Positions 9,920 through 21,000 of a stretch of DNA of 64,000 nt are shown here, piece by piece. The stretch is taken from the NCBI RefSeq assembly GCF_018320785.1, contig NC_054886.1, positions 33,091,732 through 33,155,731 of the forward strand, in the 5' to 3' direction. How positions within the stretch are numbered: position 1 is the first letter of the stretch; each line of letters begins with the position of its first letter. A program made the translations under genes and the position numbers. This stretch comes from Cheilinus undulatus. Lineage: Eukaryota; Chordata; Actinopteri; Labriformes; Labridae. The notes under the pieces were generated by a model that saw only the letters and a program-made list of their open reading frames with translations, did no database searches and was not told the DNA's origin.

Positions 9920-12900
9920 TCACCACCCTTCAGCATGATGCTCTTCTTGGAGATCTGGATGGAGCTTGAAACCATTACTGATCGAGTGTGGAAGCACAGA
10001 GGAATGGCGACGCTTAATATTGGGAGCCTTTGGACCATGTGGAGGTGGAGATGTGCTGAGTGAAGGACCGTCAAAGCTGACTCTTTTCTTTGAGGAGCTG
10101 ACTGAAGACGGAACAGACTCTGCAAAGGTCAGAACATTAGGGTTGCTGTGGATACGATGTCTTCTGGCGGTTTGTCCTGGATTACTGTTCCTCGGTGGAC
10201 CTCCAGAGGAAGTCACAAGCTGAGAGTTACAGTAGATTTCCAGTCGATGGATGGTTTCTTGAAGCTTTGATTGGAGATCCTCCATCTGCTGGGAGAGCTT
10301 CTCAACAGTGCTGACGCCCCCATGGACCCTCACACCCTGCAGGAACGGCTGATCTTCTGGGATAATGCTCTTGGTGCTGGACGATGACCTTCTGCTCAGA
10401 GTGAGTTTGTGAGCGCCTGCTGAGTAAATATAAAAACAAGAAGTCCTCAGATTAAACTTTTGAGCAGGGATTCAGATCTGGAGGCAAACAACCTGACATG
10501 CCTCCATTCAGATCTACGGGCATTTTAGAGTCACCAATCAACCTGATGAGCATGTCTAGGAGGAAGCCAGCGTTCCTGAACAGAATCTTCACATGCATGA
10601 GGAGAACATGCAAACTAGATTTATGTGACTCCTCTTGGCTGACTAGTGAATATCTTCTGCCATCTTGTGGCACTTCAGTGTAACTGCAAAATATTGAACT
10701 CTACTAGACCACAATGTTCTCCAAGCATCTTCATCCACAATAAAATGCAAAAATGAAAGAGTGGATGGAGTTTTCTAAAGGTGTCTGCAGGTTTATGCAA
10801 AGCCAAAATCTTAAGCAAGAACCTAAATCTAAGTCCAGCTAAATCCGGCCTGTGGTACAGTTAAACCCGGCCCTCAAGGTCATATCATGTTTTTATTAAA
10901 ACAGGCCCACCAGTATGAGGTCTGCAGATTTACTGCAGAATAAAAATGTAAACTTGATGGTTTAAAATATCTTTGTTAATTTAAAATTAGAGAAAATAAA
11001 GAGTCGATATAATTGGATTTAAAGTCAGGAGCAGGGGAAAATACATCTGTGTTTTTATTTCATATTTTCAATTCATAATTTTGATGTTTTAATCTCATAT
11101 TTCAACCTTTTAGATTCACAATTTAAATTTCAAGTCATATCTTCACCTTTTCAACTCATACTTTCAAATTTTATCCAACTTTTTACCCTTTTAACTCATT
11201 TTTTTACTTTTAAGCCAACATTTTGACCTGTTAGACTCAAATTTAAATATTTTGTCTCATATTTTGACCTTTAAAACAGAATATTTTCAATTGTATCCCT
11301 TTTTTGACTTTTAAAACTCACATTTTCAAATTTATCTCATATTTTGGCCTATAAATCGGTGTTAATTTTGACAGCAAATTTTAATTTTAGTCTTCGTTTT
11401 AGTCTTTAAATGGAATGGATTTTAGTTTTAGTCACATTTTAGTCTTTGCTTTTAGTCCAATCATTTATTTTCTTGTCTAAATCTGGTACCAAATCATGGT
11501 AGTGTGTTCTCTGTCAAACCTGGGGTCCCTGCTTTCTACAGCTGAGAGGCTGAATAGATACAGATGCATTGTTTTTGACAGATTTACCCACAGTGGAGAA
11601 ATATCACCGATTTGGAATGTCTGATGAAAACTGCATGACAATTAAGTCTAGTTTTAGTCATCTTGAAAAAAATTACCTTAGTTTTTGTCAGTTTTAGTCA
11701 TCACAGATCTATTTTTGTTAGTTTTAGTCTAGTTTTTGTCATGGAAAAAAGGCTGTCAACGAACATTTTTAGTCATAGTTTTAGTCGACGAAATTAACAC
11801 TGGTATAAACCTCATGATTTTGAAATTTATTTCAGTTGTCATTATCTTTAAGACTCATGATTTTCAGAGCACACCAGTAGTCGAGTGGTTGAGGCACACA
11901 CCATGTACGCAGGCAACCCGGGTTCGAATCCAGCTTGTGGCACTATTTCCTGCATGTCTCTCCCCACTCTCTTTCCTGTTTCCAACTCTATCCACTGCCC
12001 TCTTTCTCTAATAAAGGCACGAAAAAGCCCAAAAATAAATCTTAAAAAAAAAAAAAAAAGATTCATGCACTTATATTTTGACCTTTTAATCTCATGACTA
12101 TGATTCCTATTTTATACTGTGACCTTTAAAACTTGTGATTTGGATTTTTATTTTATATTATGACTTTTTAAAATCAGGATTTTCAGTTTCTATCTCATAT
12201 ATTTACCTTTTAAAACCCTTATTTTGACTTTAAATGTCATTTTTTGACATTTAAACAAATAAGTCTGACTTTTAATCTCTGAATTTGAGCCTATAGACTA
12301 GTCATTTGGACTTTTTTAAATCTCAGAATCATTTATTATCAGTGCTAAGTTTTTCCCCCCAATAATTCACCACTGGTGAAAATGAGGTTGACAGTGAATG
12401 GTTAAATGTTGACCCTGTTAGGCCCAAATCCAGAACTGGGCCCCTGCTGTGACTGAGTTTGACACCCCTGCTTTAAAGGGTCATGCAGTGACTCACCTGA
12501 TTGATATTTCTTCCATAAGAGGAAAGCTAACCCACAGACAGCTGACAGAAGGAAGAGGGTTCCTCCAACGGCCATGCCGATGGCTGAAGAGCAGGACCCA
12601 ACGCTGCCCCCTGTAAACCAATACATACAATAGTGATGAGAATCTATCTTATACATCACTGTATAAATGAAGTACATTTACATTTACATCACACTGAGAT
12701 GTTCCAGGTTTACAGAGTCATCTCTTTAATATGTTATTGAAAGTTCATATTTCAGTTTAATAATAATAATATACTTTTTATTCAATACACAAGTAAAAGA
12801 TTTTCTCCTCAGAAAGGTAAAGACCCTGCACATACAGGATGTACAGACTGATGACAGCGAACTAAAACAGCTTCAGCAGTGAGTTTGTTCCACTCCCACC

Positions 12901-15900
12901 TGTACAGGTAAGTCGTTAAAGCTGCAGCGTACCTGGTATTAGAGTCTCTGCTGTTCTGGTCTGGTTGATCTGAGGCTGGTGAACTCTGCAGGTGACTCTA
13001 AGTTAGAGAAAACACTAGTTTACCACTCACAGACAAGGCCGTCCATAAAGGGGGGTAAAGGGGAGAGCTTTGTGGGGCCCAGCAGAACTGTGGCCAGTGG
13101 AGGTCACCAGAATCACCTTTGTGGAGTAAACACATTTTATTTTTGACCTGAATAAAAATCGCTTTTATCAAAGCAACAAAAATTTTTTTCAACTATGTAA
13201 AAATTATTAAAATATACTGTAGACTTTTCAAAATGAAAAGGGCTTTTCTGAAAACAGAATTACCTTTGTTTGTTAATGTAAATAACGGGGAATGGCCCAC
13301 TGAACTAAATGACTGAGAAATAACATCAGACTACAGAGCTAAGCCATGATGAAGACAAACATCAGGATGCAAAAACAAGTAGAAGAAGCAGACAAATTCA
13401 ATGGAGATATTAAATATGGGTGAAAAAGGGAAACAATGGGTTAAAGGGGGAAACAGGGCTATTAATGGCAAAAAGTGGCAAAATTATTAAAAAGTCACAA
13501 AAATGGGTAAACAATATATCTGGCGCAGTAACAAGGCAATCTGATGTAAGATTTCAAAATAAAAGCCTTCTCAAATATGCCACATTTATTGTGCAACTGC
13601 CTAACTTTAAAAAGAAATACTTCAGAAAAGAACTGCCCAACTTTCAACTGAAATAATGAAGAAACACCCTGTTACCACAGACTCATTCAACCTTAGAGGG
13701 ATAGTTGGAGACCCAACAATATATCTGGCACAGTAACAAGGCAATCTGATCTGGACTTTCAAAATAAAAGCCTTTTCGGATATGTTATATTCACTGTGCA
13801 ACTGTCTAACTTTAAAATGAAATAATTAAGAAACACCCTGTTGACACAGACTCATTCCACCTTAGAGTGGTAGTTGGAGACCCCACAATATATCTGGTGC
13901 AGTGACAGGACAATCTGACCTGGACTTTCAAAATAAAAGCCTTCTCAAATATGCCGTATTTATTGTGCAACTGCCTACCTTTCAAATGAAATAATTAAGA
14001 AACCTCCTGTTACCACAAACTCATTCCACCTTAGAGTGGTAGTTGGAGACCCCACAATATATCTGGTGCAGTAACAAGGCAATCTGATGTAAGATTTCAA
14101 AATAAAAGCCTTTTCAAATATTCCATATTCATCGTGCCATTTTTACCATTACAAATGGTAAAAAAAAAAAAAAAAAGTGGAGAAAATGGGAAAGAAGCAG
14201 CAGAAAAACTGAGCCACAACAGGTAAAATGGTTTAAAACTTTTTAAAAGGGCAAAATTGGTAAAATTGGTAAAAGTGGAACACATAAAGGGGGAGAAGCA
14301 AAAATTGATTTGAATTAAAAAAAAAAAGTGGCAAAAATGGGTGAAAAGCGGCAAAAAGTTGAAAAATTTAGGAAATGGGAGTTGGCAGGAAAGTGTAAAA
14401 AGGGGCAAAAATTGGTGAAAAGTCACAAAAATATGTGGAAAATATGGAAAAGGGCTTGGCAAAAAGTGAAAAACAACAAAAATTGATCAAGGGTGTCAAA
14501 AATGGATTCAAAGTGGCAAAACTTGTTAAAACGTGACAAAAATAGGTTAAAATGGAAAGTGAGACAAGTTGCAAAAATGGGTGTGAAGTGGACAAAGGTG
14601 TTGAAAGTAACCAAAAAAGTGGCAAAGAACAGAAAAATTGTTGCAAAAAGAGGTGACAAAACTGGAAGAAAATCAGCTAAAATGGTAAAATAATAGAAAA
14701 AAAGTGTTATGGGGCAAAAATGTGTTAAAAATAGCAAAAAGTGGGTTGAAAGTGACAACAAAAGTGAAAAAAAATGGGTAAGAAAGGGAAAAAGAAGTCA
14801 GTTAAACGTGCAAAAAAGCAGTTAAATATGGGGGTAAAAATGAGGGAAACGTGGCAAAAACTGATTCAAAGGTGATAAAATTAGTAAAAAGTGGCATCGA
14901 CAGCACCAACAACGAGTCCATAGGGGCATAATGGGTTAAAAGGGGAAAAAGCTGGCCTAAAAGTGCAAATCGTGACACAAATGGCAAAATGGGAAGGAAG
15001 TAGCGAAAATTGGGGGAAAGAATGGAAGAAAGGCAGCCAAAACTGCATTAAAATGGCAAACAAAAGAAAAAGAGGCAAAAAATATGTTTTAAAAAAGTGT
15101 CAAAAATGGGTAAATGGGTTTTTTGAAATACCAGAGAGCAGTAAATACAAGCTAAACTACCAAAAACCACGTTACCATAGTTGAAGTAAAAAAGGTCTCT
15201 ATTTGTCCTTATTTCGGGTTAGTGAACAGATTAAATCAGAACCTTTCTGTAGCTTCATGGAGAATCACTCTCCTCGTCACTGTGTAGCATCCTCTGGCAT
15301 CTTGAGCCCCTCTTGGTTCATCAGCAGAGATTTCTCTACCCTGATGATCCAGAAACGTGACCCCAGGCTCAGGCAGCCAGCAGTCGGCCTCACACTGCAG
15401 AGTCACTCCTCCACTCTCAGCTGACAGAAACGAGAGCTTCGGCTCTGAAGCTGCACCTGAAGACCAAGAATAACACAAGGTGTTATTTCTGATGGTCCCA
15501 GCCAGTGTCGAAGAACCAATGAGTAAAAGTCCCAAATGGTAAAAGTCTTCTCAGTGAGCAGGGCAAGACAGGGTCTATGCATTAATACACAGCACAGATC
15601 TATAACTCAGGCTGCACCAGGGTAGAACCAAACCTTTGATAGCCATCACAGCACTCTCAGGAGAGCCCAGCTTCATGGTAGGGTACACTGCAAAGGTTAA
15701 AACCTGTAAGCAGATGAACTGGACCAGGCATACCTACAAATAGCTTCACTGTCGTAATCTCCCGCGGGGCGCTCCTCCAGAGCCTCATGCATCGGTACGT
15801 CCCGCTATCAGACAGCTGCACACTAGAAATCCTCAAAGAGACGTTTCCATTCTTCAGTTCCTTCATTACAAGGCTTGTCCTGTACTCAAAGGCAGGATTC

Positions 15901-16787
15901 TTCATCGCGTACGTCTCACTGCCATCCCTGTACAGGAAGACAACGTTAGGATACAGGCCTTCCTTGGACCACTCCACAGTAGGAAAGTCTTCATTGGTGC
16001 TGGTGCTGAACCTGCAGGGCAGGATCACATCCCCACCAGCCAGGACCTGCACCGTCTGTGGTAGACCATGGACCAAGGACTCTCCTTCAACACATGAGAA
16101 TCAACAAGACAGGCGTTAGCTAGTTTTCTGTTTTTCATTTCTGAAACTTTATGTGAAAGCGTGGTTTTGGCCAAACATATCCTTCCTTACTAACTTTATT
16201 TTGGGACTATACCTAACCATCCTCATCCATTTTTGGTACTAAAACTAACCTTTCTTACCCACCTTGGGACTAAATTTAACCTTAAATATTCACTAGTTTG
16301 GGAGTAAACACAATGTTACTCAAACCTTTAGTTTTGGGACTGAACCCAACCTTTATTACTTACTAAATCTAAAAAACAAACAAACAAAAAAGTTTATTCA
16401 GTTTTTTTTTGGAAAAACACCAACGTACGTGGTGTGAATGCATCACGTTTAGCTCACTTAATTTAGCTGTAACTCCCACATATATTTATAATACTCAGAA
16501 TTCCCCAAAACAGTGAGTTTTAAGCTGCTAATCACTGTTCAGCCACTGGAGACTCTTAGAATCATTAACACCAGCTGTAATAAAATGCTCCTCTAAGTGT
16601 CTTAAAACCGGTCTACTGAGGGTGTGTTTTAGTGTGTGTTACTCTTTAGCTCTTCCTGATTTGTAACTTGCTGATTCATTTGAAAGAAAACAAAACAAAA
16701 AACATTTAAACAAATCCCAATAAAGTTCTGTCACGTACCTGTGGAACAAATCAGCAGAGCGGCTCCCAGCAGAACATGATAAAACAT
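9920..16787 (-). CDS. Butyrophilin/B7-like receptor: IgV, IgC, transmembrane, coiled-coil tail
   Basis: Predicted type I cell-surface protein of the butyrophilin/MOG/B7 group. Coding exons on the minus strand: 16787-16739 (signal peptide MFYHVLLGAALLICST), 16084-15734 (IgV, VILPC ... SGTYRCMRLW), 15456-15243 plus 12997-12933 (IgC, VTLQCEADCWLPEPGV ... RVTCRVHQPQINQTR), 12610-12497 (membrane span, about GMAVGGTLFLLSAVCGLAFLL) and 10419-9920 (tail and stop). The total is 1293 nt, 430 aa with no internal stop, and phases agree at every junction. The tail (residues 265-430) has a coiled coil at about 304-330 and a basic KKRVSF at 375-380. There is no B30.2 domain. The IgC exon is split by a phase-2 intron with a weak donor (GTTCTG). 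CAGCAG at the last acceptor could give an alternative one-residue variant. Domain calls are firm; the exact family member is not. Confidence 0.82.
10488..10680 (+). repeat. Fragment of an abundant fish interspersed repeat
   Basis: Contains TTTTAGAGTCACCAATCAACC and GGAGAACATGCAAAC, matching the sequence at about 23815-23945 downstream of a LINE remnant. It lies in an intron of the butyrophilin-like gene. Confidence 0.6.
11357..11802. mobile_element. Nonautonomous hAT-like element, CAGTGTTAATTTT family (copy 2, 446 bp)
   Basis: Ends are CGGTGTTAATTTTG and CGAAATTAACACTG. The flanks CTATAAAT and GTATAAAC match at 6 of 8 positions as a decayed target duplication. The interior shares long stretches with the copy at 7798, including AAATCATGGTAGTGTGTTCT. 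Confidence 0.75.
11860..12060 (+). mobile_element. tRNA-derived SINE (copy 1)
   Basis: The tRNA-like head has an A-box-like AGTCGAGTGGTTGAGGC and a canonical B box GGTTCGAATCC (11921-11931). It is followed by a unique body, ATAAAGGCACGAAAAAGCCC and a poly-A tail. Flanking AGACTCATG (11851-11859) and AGATTCATG (12059-12067) are a likely target duplication. It lies in an intron of the butyrophilin-like gene. Confidence 0.85.
12998..15242. other. Repeat-filled intron that splits the IgC domain of the butyrophilin-like gene
   Basis: Read with the gene, it starts at a weak donor after AAAG (15243) and ends at TCTCTAACTTAG (12998). About 15130-14140 is a forward GCCACTTTT/ACCCATTTT array. About 14140-13512 holds 169-bp tandem units. 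About 13100-13032 matches the 3' interior of the hAT elements at 17435 and 26707 (GGGCC, CCCCCTTTATGG, GGCCTTGTCTG). The last 30 bp are unlike those elements. Several open frames here are repeat noise. Confidence 0.65.
13512..14140. repeat. Tandem repeat, about 169-bp unit, 3.7 copies
   Basis: CAATATATCTGG recurs at 13512, 13717, 13886 and 14055, giving spacings of 205, 169 and 169 bp. Units share CAATCTGAT, TTTCAAAATAAAAGCCTT and TTAGAGTGGTAGTTGGAGACC. The first unit carries about 36 extra bases. Confidence 0.85.
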
Positions 16788-16799
16788 CACTGATGAGTA

Positions 16800-17434
16800 A
16801 AAGTCTGATCTTTTTCTCTGTCGTCAAACACAACGTCCCTGAATCATGGTGTATCCCTGCAGATACAAGCCGCTCTGACACACCTGAGCAGACACACCTT
16901 TGTGTTAACCCTCACTCCAGGAGACGTTCAAGATCACTGGGAAATTTCACTCCTTTTTTTAGTTGTTGTAATTATGTATCTTGGTGCAACTGAAGGTACA
17001 GCTGAAGCAACAAGAAAGGTGGTTGGCAATGGGAAACAATCAGCAACAGCCTGAATGGTGTATGTTAAGGCGCACATGTGGCATATTTAGTTGAATCAAC
17101 TTGAGTCGAAGTAAAACATATTCAATTTATGCTTTACTTTCAGTACTGAATACTGGTGGCTGCTGATGAGTTGTACAGTAAATTTTAATCTTTCTTTATT
17201 GGCAAGAATAACATGGAAATAGATCTCCAACCAGGGAGACAGAACTCATATCAATGCATTGAATACTGATGAGGAAAATGAAATATGTGTATCTTATAGG
17301 AGCAGCAAAAAGACTCCCCAGTGACCTGGACCAATTATACAGTCAGAGTCACGTTCACTTTCATAGCGGCTTCATGCAGTTGTGTTGTGGCGTTTGCATT
17401 TGTTATGACCTTTCTTGGCCACCATAGTGTAGTC
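16800..17434. other. Spacer 5' of the butyrophilin-like gene
   Basis: The presumed promoter region of the minus-strand gene. I see no TATA box at a convincing distance and no recognisable repeat. Confidence 0.35.
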
Positions 17435-18440
17435 CAGTGGTTCTCAACGTTGGTGTCGGGATCCCATTGGGGTTCGCAAGAGTCTGAGAGGGGGTCTCCA
17501 GATGCCTTTAAAACTGAGAACACTTCTGAATTACACTGTTGCTACTGACACCAATTTTGCCTAATTTTTACTAATTTTTAAAACTTTTCCCACCAATTTT
17601 CCCGACTCTTTTTTGCAACTAAAATCCCATTTTTTTGGTCAATTTCAAACCCTTTGTACCACTTTTTTCTGCCTGTTTTTGTCACTTCTTAACCAAATTT
17701 TGCCACTCTCTGTCAACTGTTGGCTCTGTTAACCCATTATTGCCACTATTACTGCCTCTTTACCACTTTTTACACCACATTTCACAATTTGATATGCCCA
17801 TTTTTGCCAGTTTCTCACCATTTCTACCTCAGCTAACCCTTTTTTGCCAGTTTATATCAATTTTCATTCCATTTCACCAAATTTCCATCTATTTTTGCCA
17901 CTTAAATGCCATTTCAGCCACTTTTTAATCACATTTTACCATTTAATATGCACATTTTGCAACTTTAACCCATTTTTTTCATTTTGTTTTGTTTTTTTGC
18001 CACTTTAATCTAATTTTTGGCATTTCTTACCCTTTTCTGCTACTTTTAAAATCTAATTGCACCACCTTCCCACCATTTTTTGCCATTATTAACCCATTGT
18101 AGCTTTTTTTAACATATTCTAATTCTATTTATAACAAAATGATTTACATTTTTAAGAGTGCTACTTACTACACAAATGAATTGAAATTGTTTCTTTGATA
18201 AAAGTGCTTATTAAGTTAAAATACCACAGCTTAACTTTACAATGGACCATGATTTTGCTGGCCCCCAGTTTGACCGGGCCCCAGAAAACTCCCATTCCCC
18301 CCTAATGGGCAGCCTTGTCTGCACATGACTATTGTAGAATGTGCATGGCTGTGTTCAACCACCTTCAGGTGCAGTGGGGGTCCCCGGCCTCTGGCACCTT
18401 TATTTTAGGGGTCGCGGGCTGAAAAGGTTGAGAACCACTG
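17435..18440 (+). mobile_element. Nonautonomous hAT element, CAGTGGTTCTCAAC family (1006 bp)
   Basis: Terminal inverted repeats CAGTGGTTCTCAACG and GGTTGAGAACCACTG are flanked by a perfect 8-bp target duplication, GTGTAGTC at 17427-17434 and 18441-18448. The interior (about 17540-18080) is an array of TTTTTGCCACTTTTAACCC-type units, followed by a conserved 3' part with GGGGTCGCGGGCTGAAAAGG. Confidence 0.92.
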
Positions 18441-18448
18441 GTGTAGTC

Positions 18449-19515
18449 AACAGAGTAGTACTCAAGTAAAAGTACAGTTACTCTGGTTTAAACTTACTCA
18501 AGTAGAAGTTAAAGTACCAGTTTCAAAATGTAATGCAAAAGTACATGAGACTACTTAGTTGTAGTAAATTAAAAACTGTAGTTTGTCACTTTCCACCCAC
18601 CACACTAACTGATTGATTCACCAACCATCAGATTCTCCAGTCGTAGAACTCCAACTCTTGTGCAGTAAATTACAACTTTACAGTAAACAAGCTAAGTATG
18701 GCTAGATGGTCGCTACTCACTTCATCCACTGTGGTTTCAGTCCAGCTCCTCTCCTTGCCAGTTGGATTGTGACGTATTTCACAGGAAACTTTGGATTTAC
18801 ACTTGTGTTGTCGCCACAAATCAAGGAGTTGGCCCTCCATCTAAGTTTTTTTGTGCTTCTGTCTTCAGTCAGCTTCTTTCTGTTGTTTTTTTCTCTCTCT
18901 CCATTTGACAATCCACAGAATTTATGCCTAGACAACAGAATTAGCGATCATGAATATTCAACAAGCTTGACATTTGAAGACCCTCCTTGATCATCTCCTA
19001 TGCAGATTGGATGGAACACCTGTCACAGCACAGGTTAATCTGGCGAGATAATCCTTAGAACCATCATAAAATAGGGCCTTTAATAGCTCTGATTGGAAGA
19101 GGGGTCTCAAACCTGGCAGAACGGTGTCACATGACAGGTCAATCAGCCTTTACAGTTACCTTTGGAAGGACCTTTTGCCCAATGGCCTGGCTGAGTCATG
19201 GCACAACTGTTGTATTGTTTCCCTTCTAACATGACCTGTAAGCAAACTCACCATGACAAAAGACCAACAAACAACCCTTGTCATCCTTGCCCAACCTTTT
19301 AGAGAAGTTGAGTCCTCGGACAGTGAGTCCAAAGGAGAAGTTGAGGAACTGCTTCTTCAGGGTTATCAGATGTTTCTATGACATGTCTGTTTTAATCTCC
19401 TAATGCCAGATCACATTTTACGCTGTCACTGCTGACAGTACTTTACATCCTGACTTCCACACATGTGTTTGTGTAGTCAGGTAGTCAGGACAGACATTAA
19501 AAATCATTAAATATA
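18449..19515. other. Spacer with a short transposon-like fragment
   Basis: About 18450-18530 has ACTCAAGTAAAAGTACAGTTACTC, a motif typical of ends of fish hAT elements. The remainder, including an open frame at 18706-18990, has no family resemblance and I assign no gene. Confidence 0.4.
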
Positions 19516-21000
19516 GACTATATAGACAAAAATCACCACCAGCAGGGACTATAATGACATTGTGTTGACCCCTGACCCCTGACCCCTCTTTTGCAGCTGT
19601 AACTGCCTCCACTCTTCCCTGAAGGCTTTCCACAAAGATTTTGTAGTGTTTGTGTGGAGATTTGACCCCATTCCTTTTAATAAAGCATTTATGAGGTCAG
19701 ACACTGATGCTGGACCAGAAGGCCTGGTTCACAATCTCTGTTCCAGTTCATCCCAAAGGTGATGATGGGGTTGAGGTCAGGGCTCTTTGCAGGCCAGTCA
19801 GGTTCTTCCACACCTAAAAGCATGTCTTTACAGCCCTTCTTTGGAGCTCAGTCATGTTGGATTATAGTAAAGCACCTTCCCCAGATTGTTGCCACGAGGT
19901 TGGAAGCATAGCATTGTCCGAAAGGTCTTATGCTGAAGCATCAAGACTGGTCTTCACTGGAGATATCCCTTATATCATGTTCGGGTCAAATTTGACCTGT
20001 TTTCAAGTTTAGGTGTGTAAAAAGTTGCTTTGCTTTTTTGTACTGGAACGAGGCTTCACCTAATCCTCAGACACAACTATTTAACAAAACAAAAGAATTT
20101 TTCACCATTTTAGTAAATTCTGAAGGTCTCAAAAAAAAAAAAAACAAGTGACATTTGTGGTGTTACGGGTCAAACATGACCTGGCAGAGAATACCGGCCG
20201 TTGCATGCACCACTAACAAGCTGTGGGTTGCTCTGTGGATCAAATATGGCTCAGTTTGCCTCACCACACACACACATACATGCGCACACACACGCACACA
20301 CCCATTCACCCGCTCTGACACCATATTGTTGTTTTATGTTCAATTTATGGTATGACTTTCAATTTGCACTTGCTATGCTGAGTAAAATAAAGTTGGTTTT
20401 ATAAAAAGGAAACGACTTTTTGCCTTTTTCCCAACCATAAATCTGTACGGGTCAGTTTTGATGCACAACACCACAGATGTCACTATTGTTAATAAGTAAA
20501 AAAAAAAAACACACAACCAATTTTTTTTTGGAGATATGCTCTAATATTAGTCTGTTAGACTTGGATAATATACTTACCCATTATCTTCACTGTAAGAAAT
20601 AAAATAAGTGAATTTAAACTGTTTTAATAAAAACAAGCGGTAAATTGTAAGAGAAACGGTCTATTTAGCCAAAAAATAACATTTAAAACTGTTTTTACAT
20701 GGATATGAATACATACTAAGTTAGTTATAAGGTGAAAAACATTAGTGGATGATAACTATTGTTTTTCAAGGATTTTCAAGCTGAGTTAAATCACAGGACA
20801 AATTTGACCCGCTAACACTAAAGATGTGGGCAGCTTTCTAACACATTACAAGGGATATGGGGCCTAGGCCTCTAGTCTTTTGCATGACTTGGTGCTTGAT
20901 TTTACGATTTTACAGACCTGTGACAAAAAGTGTTAAAATCAAAGGTCTGATTTAAACTTCAATAATTAACAGGCGGCTAAATACTTTTGTCCATATAGTG
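19516..21000. mobile_element. Tc1-like miniature element, interrupted
   Basis: The left end TATATAGACAAAAATCACC and the right end AAATACTTTTGTCCATATAGTG are inverted copies of the common fish CACTATATGGACAAAAGTATT terminus. The internal sequence up to CTTCACTGGAG continues as GGGGCCTAGGCC after a nested 888-bp insertion. No transposase. Confidence 0.7.
19967..20854. mobile_element. Nested 888-bp element with CCCTTRTA ends and ATAT duplication
   Basis: Ends are CCCTTATATC and TTACAAGGG, flanked by ATAT at 19963-19966 and 20855-20858. Subterminal motifs CGGGTCAAATTTGACC and CAAATTTGACCCGC are inverted relative to each other. An internal CA-rich microsatellite lies at about 20262-20305. No transposase; superfamily unassigned. 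Confidence 0.65.

Larger units (their letters stand above)
10836..12475. mobile_element. hAT-type element remnant carrying nested insertions
   Basis: The left part has AAATCCGGCC and AACCCGGCCCTCAAGG. The right end is TGAGTTTGACACCCCTG, the typical terminus of fish CAGGGGTGTCAAACTCA elements. The interior is a degenerate series of CATATTTTGACCTTTTAA-type units. The CAGTGTTAATTT element (11357-11802) and a SINE (about 11860-12060) are inserted within it. The left end is eroded, so that boundary is approximate. Confidence 0.55.

Noticed and set aside
14097..15078. Overlapping minus-strand open frames rich in F, L and P
   Set aside because: They are translations of the degenerate GCCACTTTT/ACCCATTTT array, not proteins.
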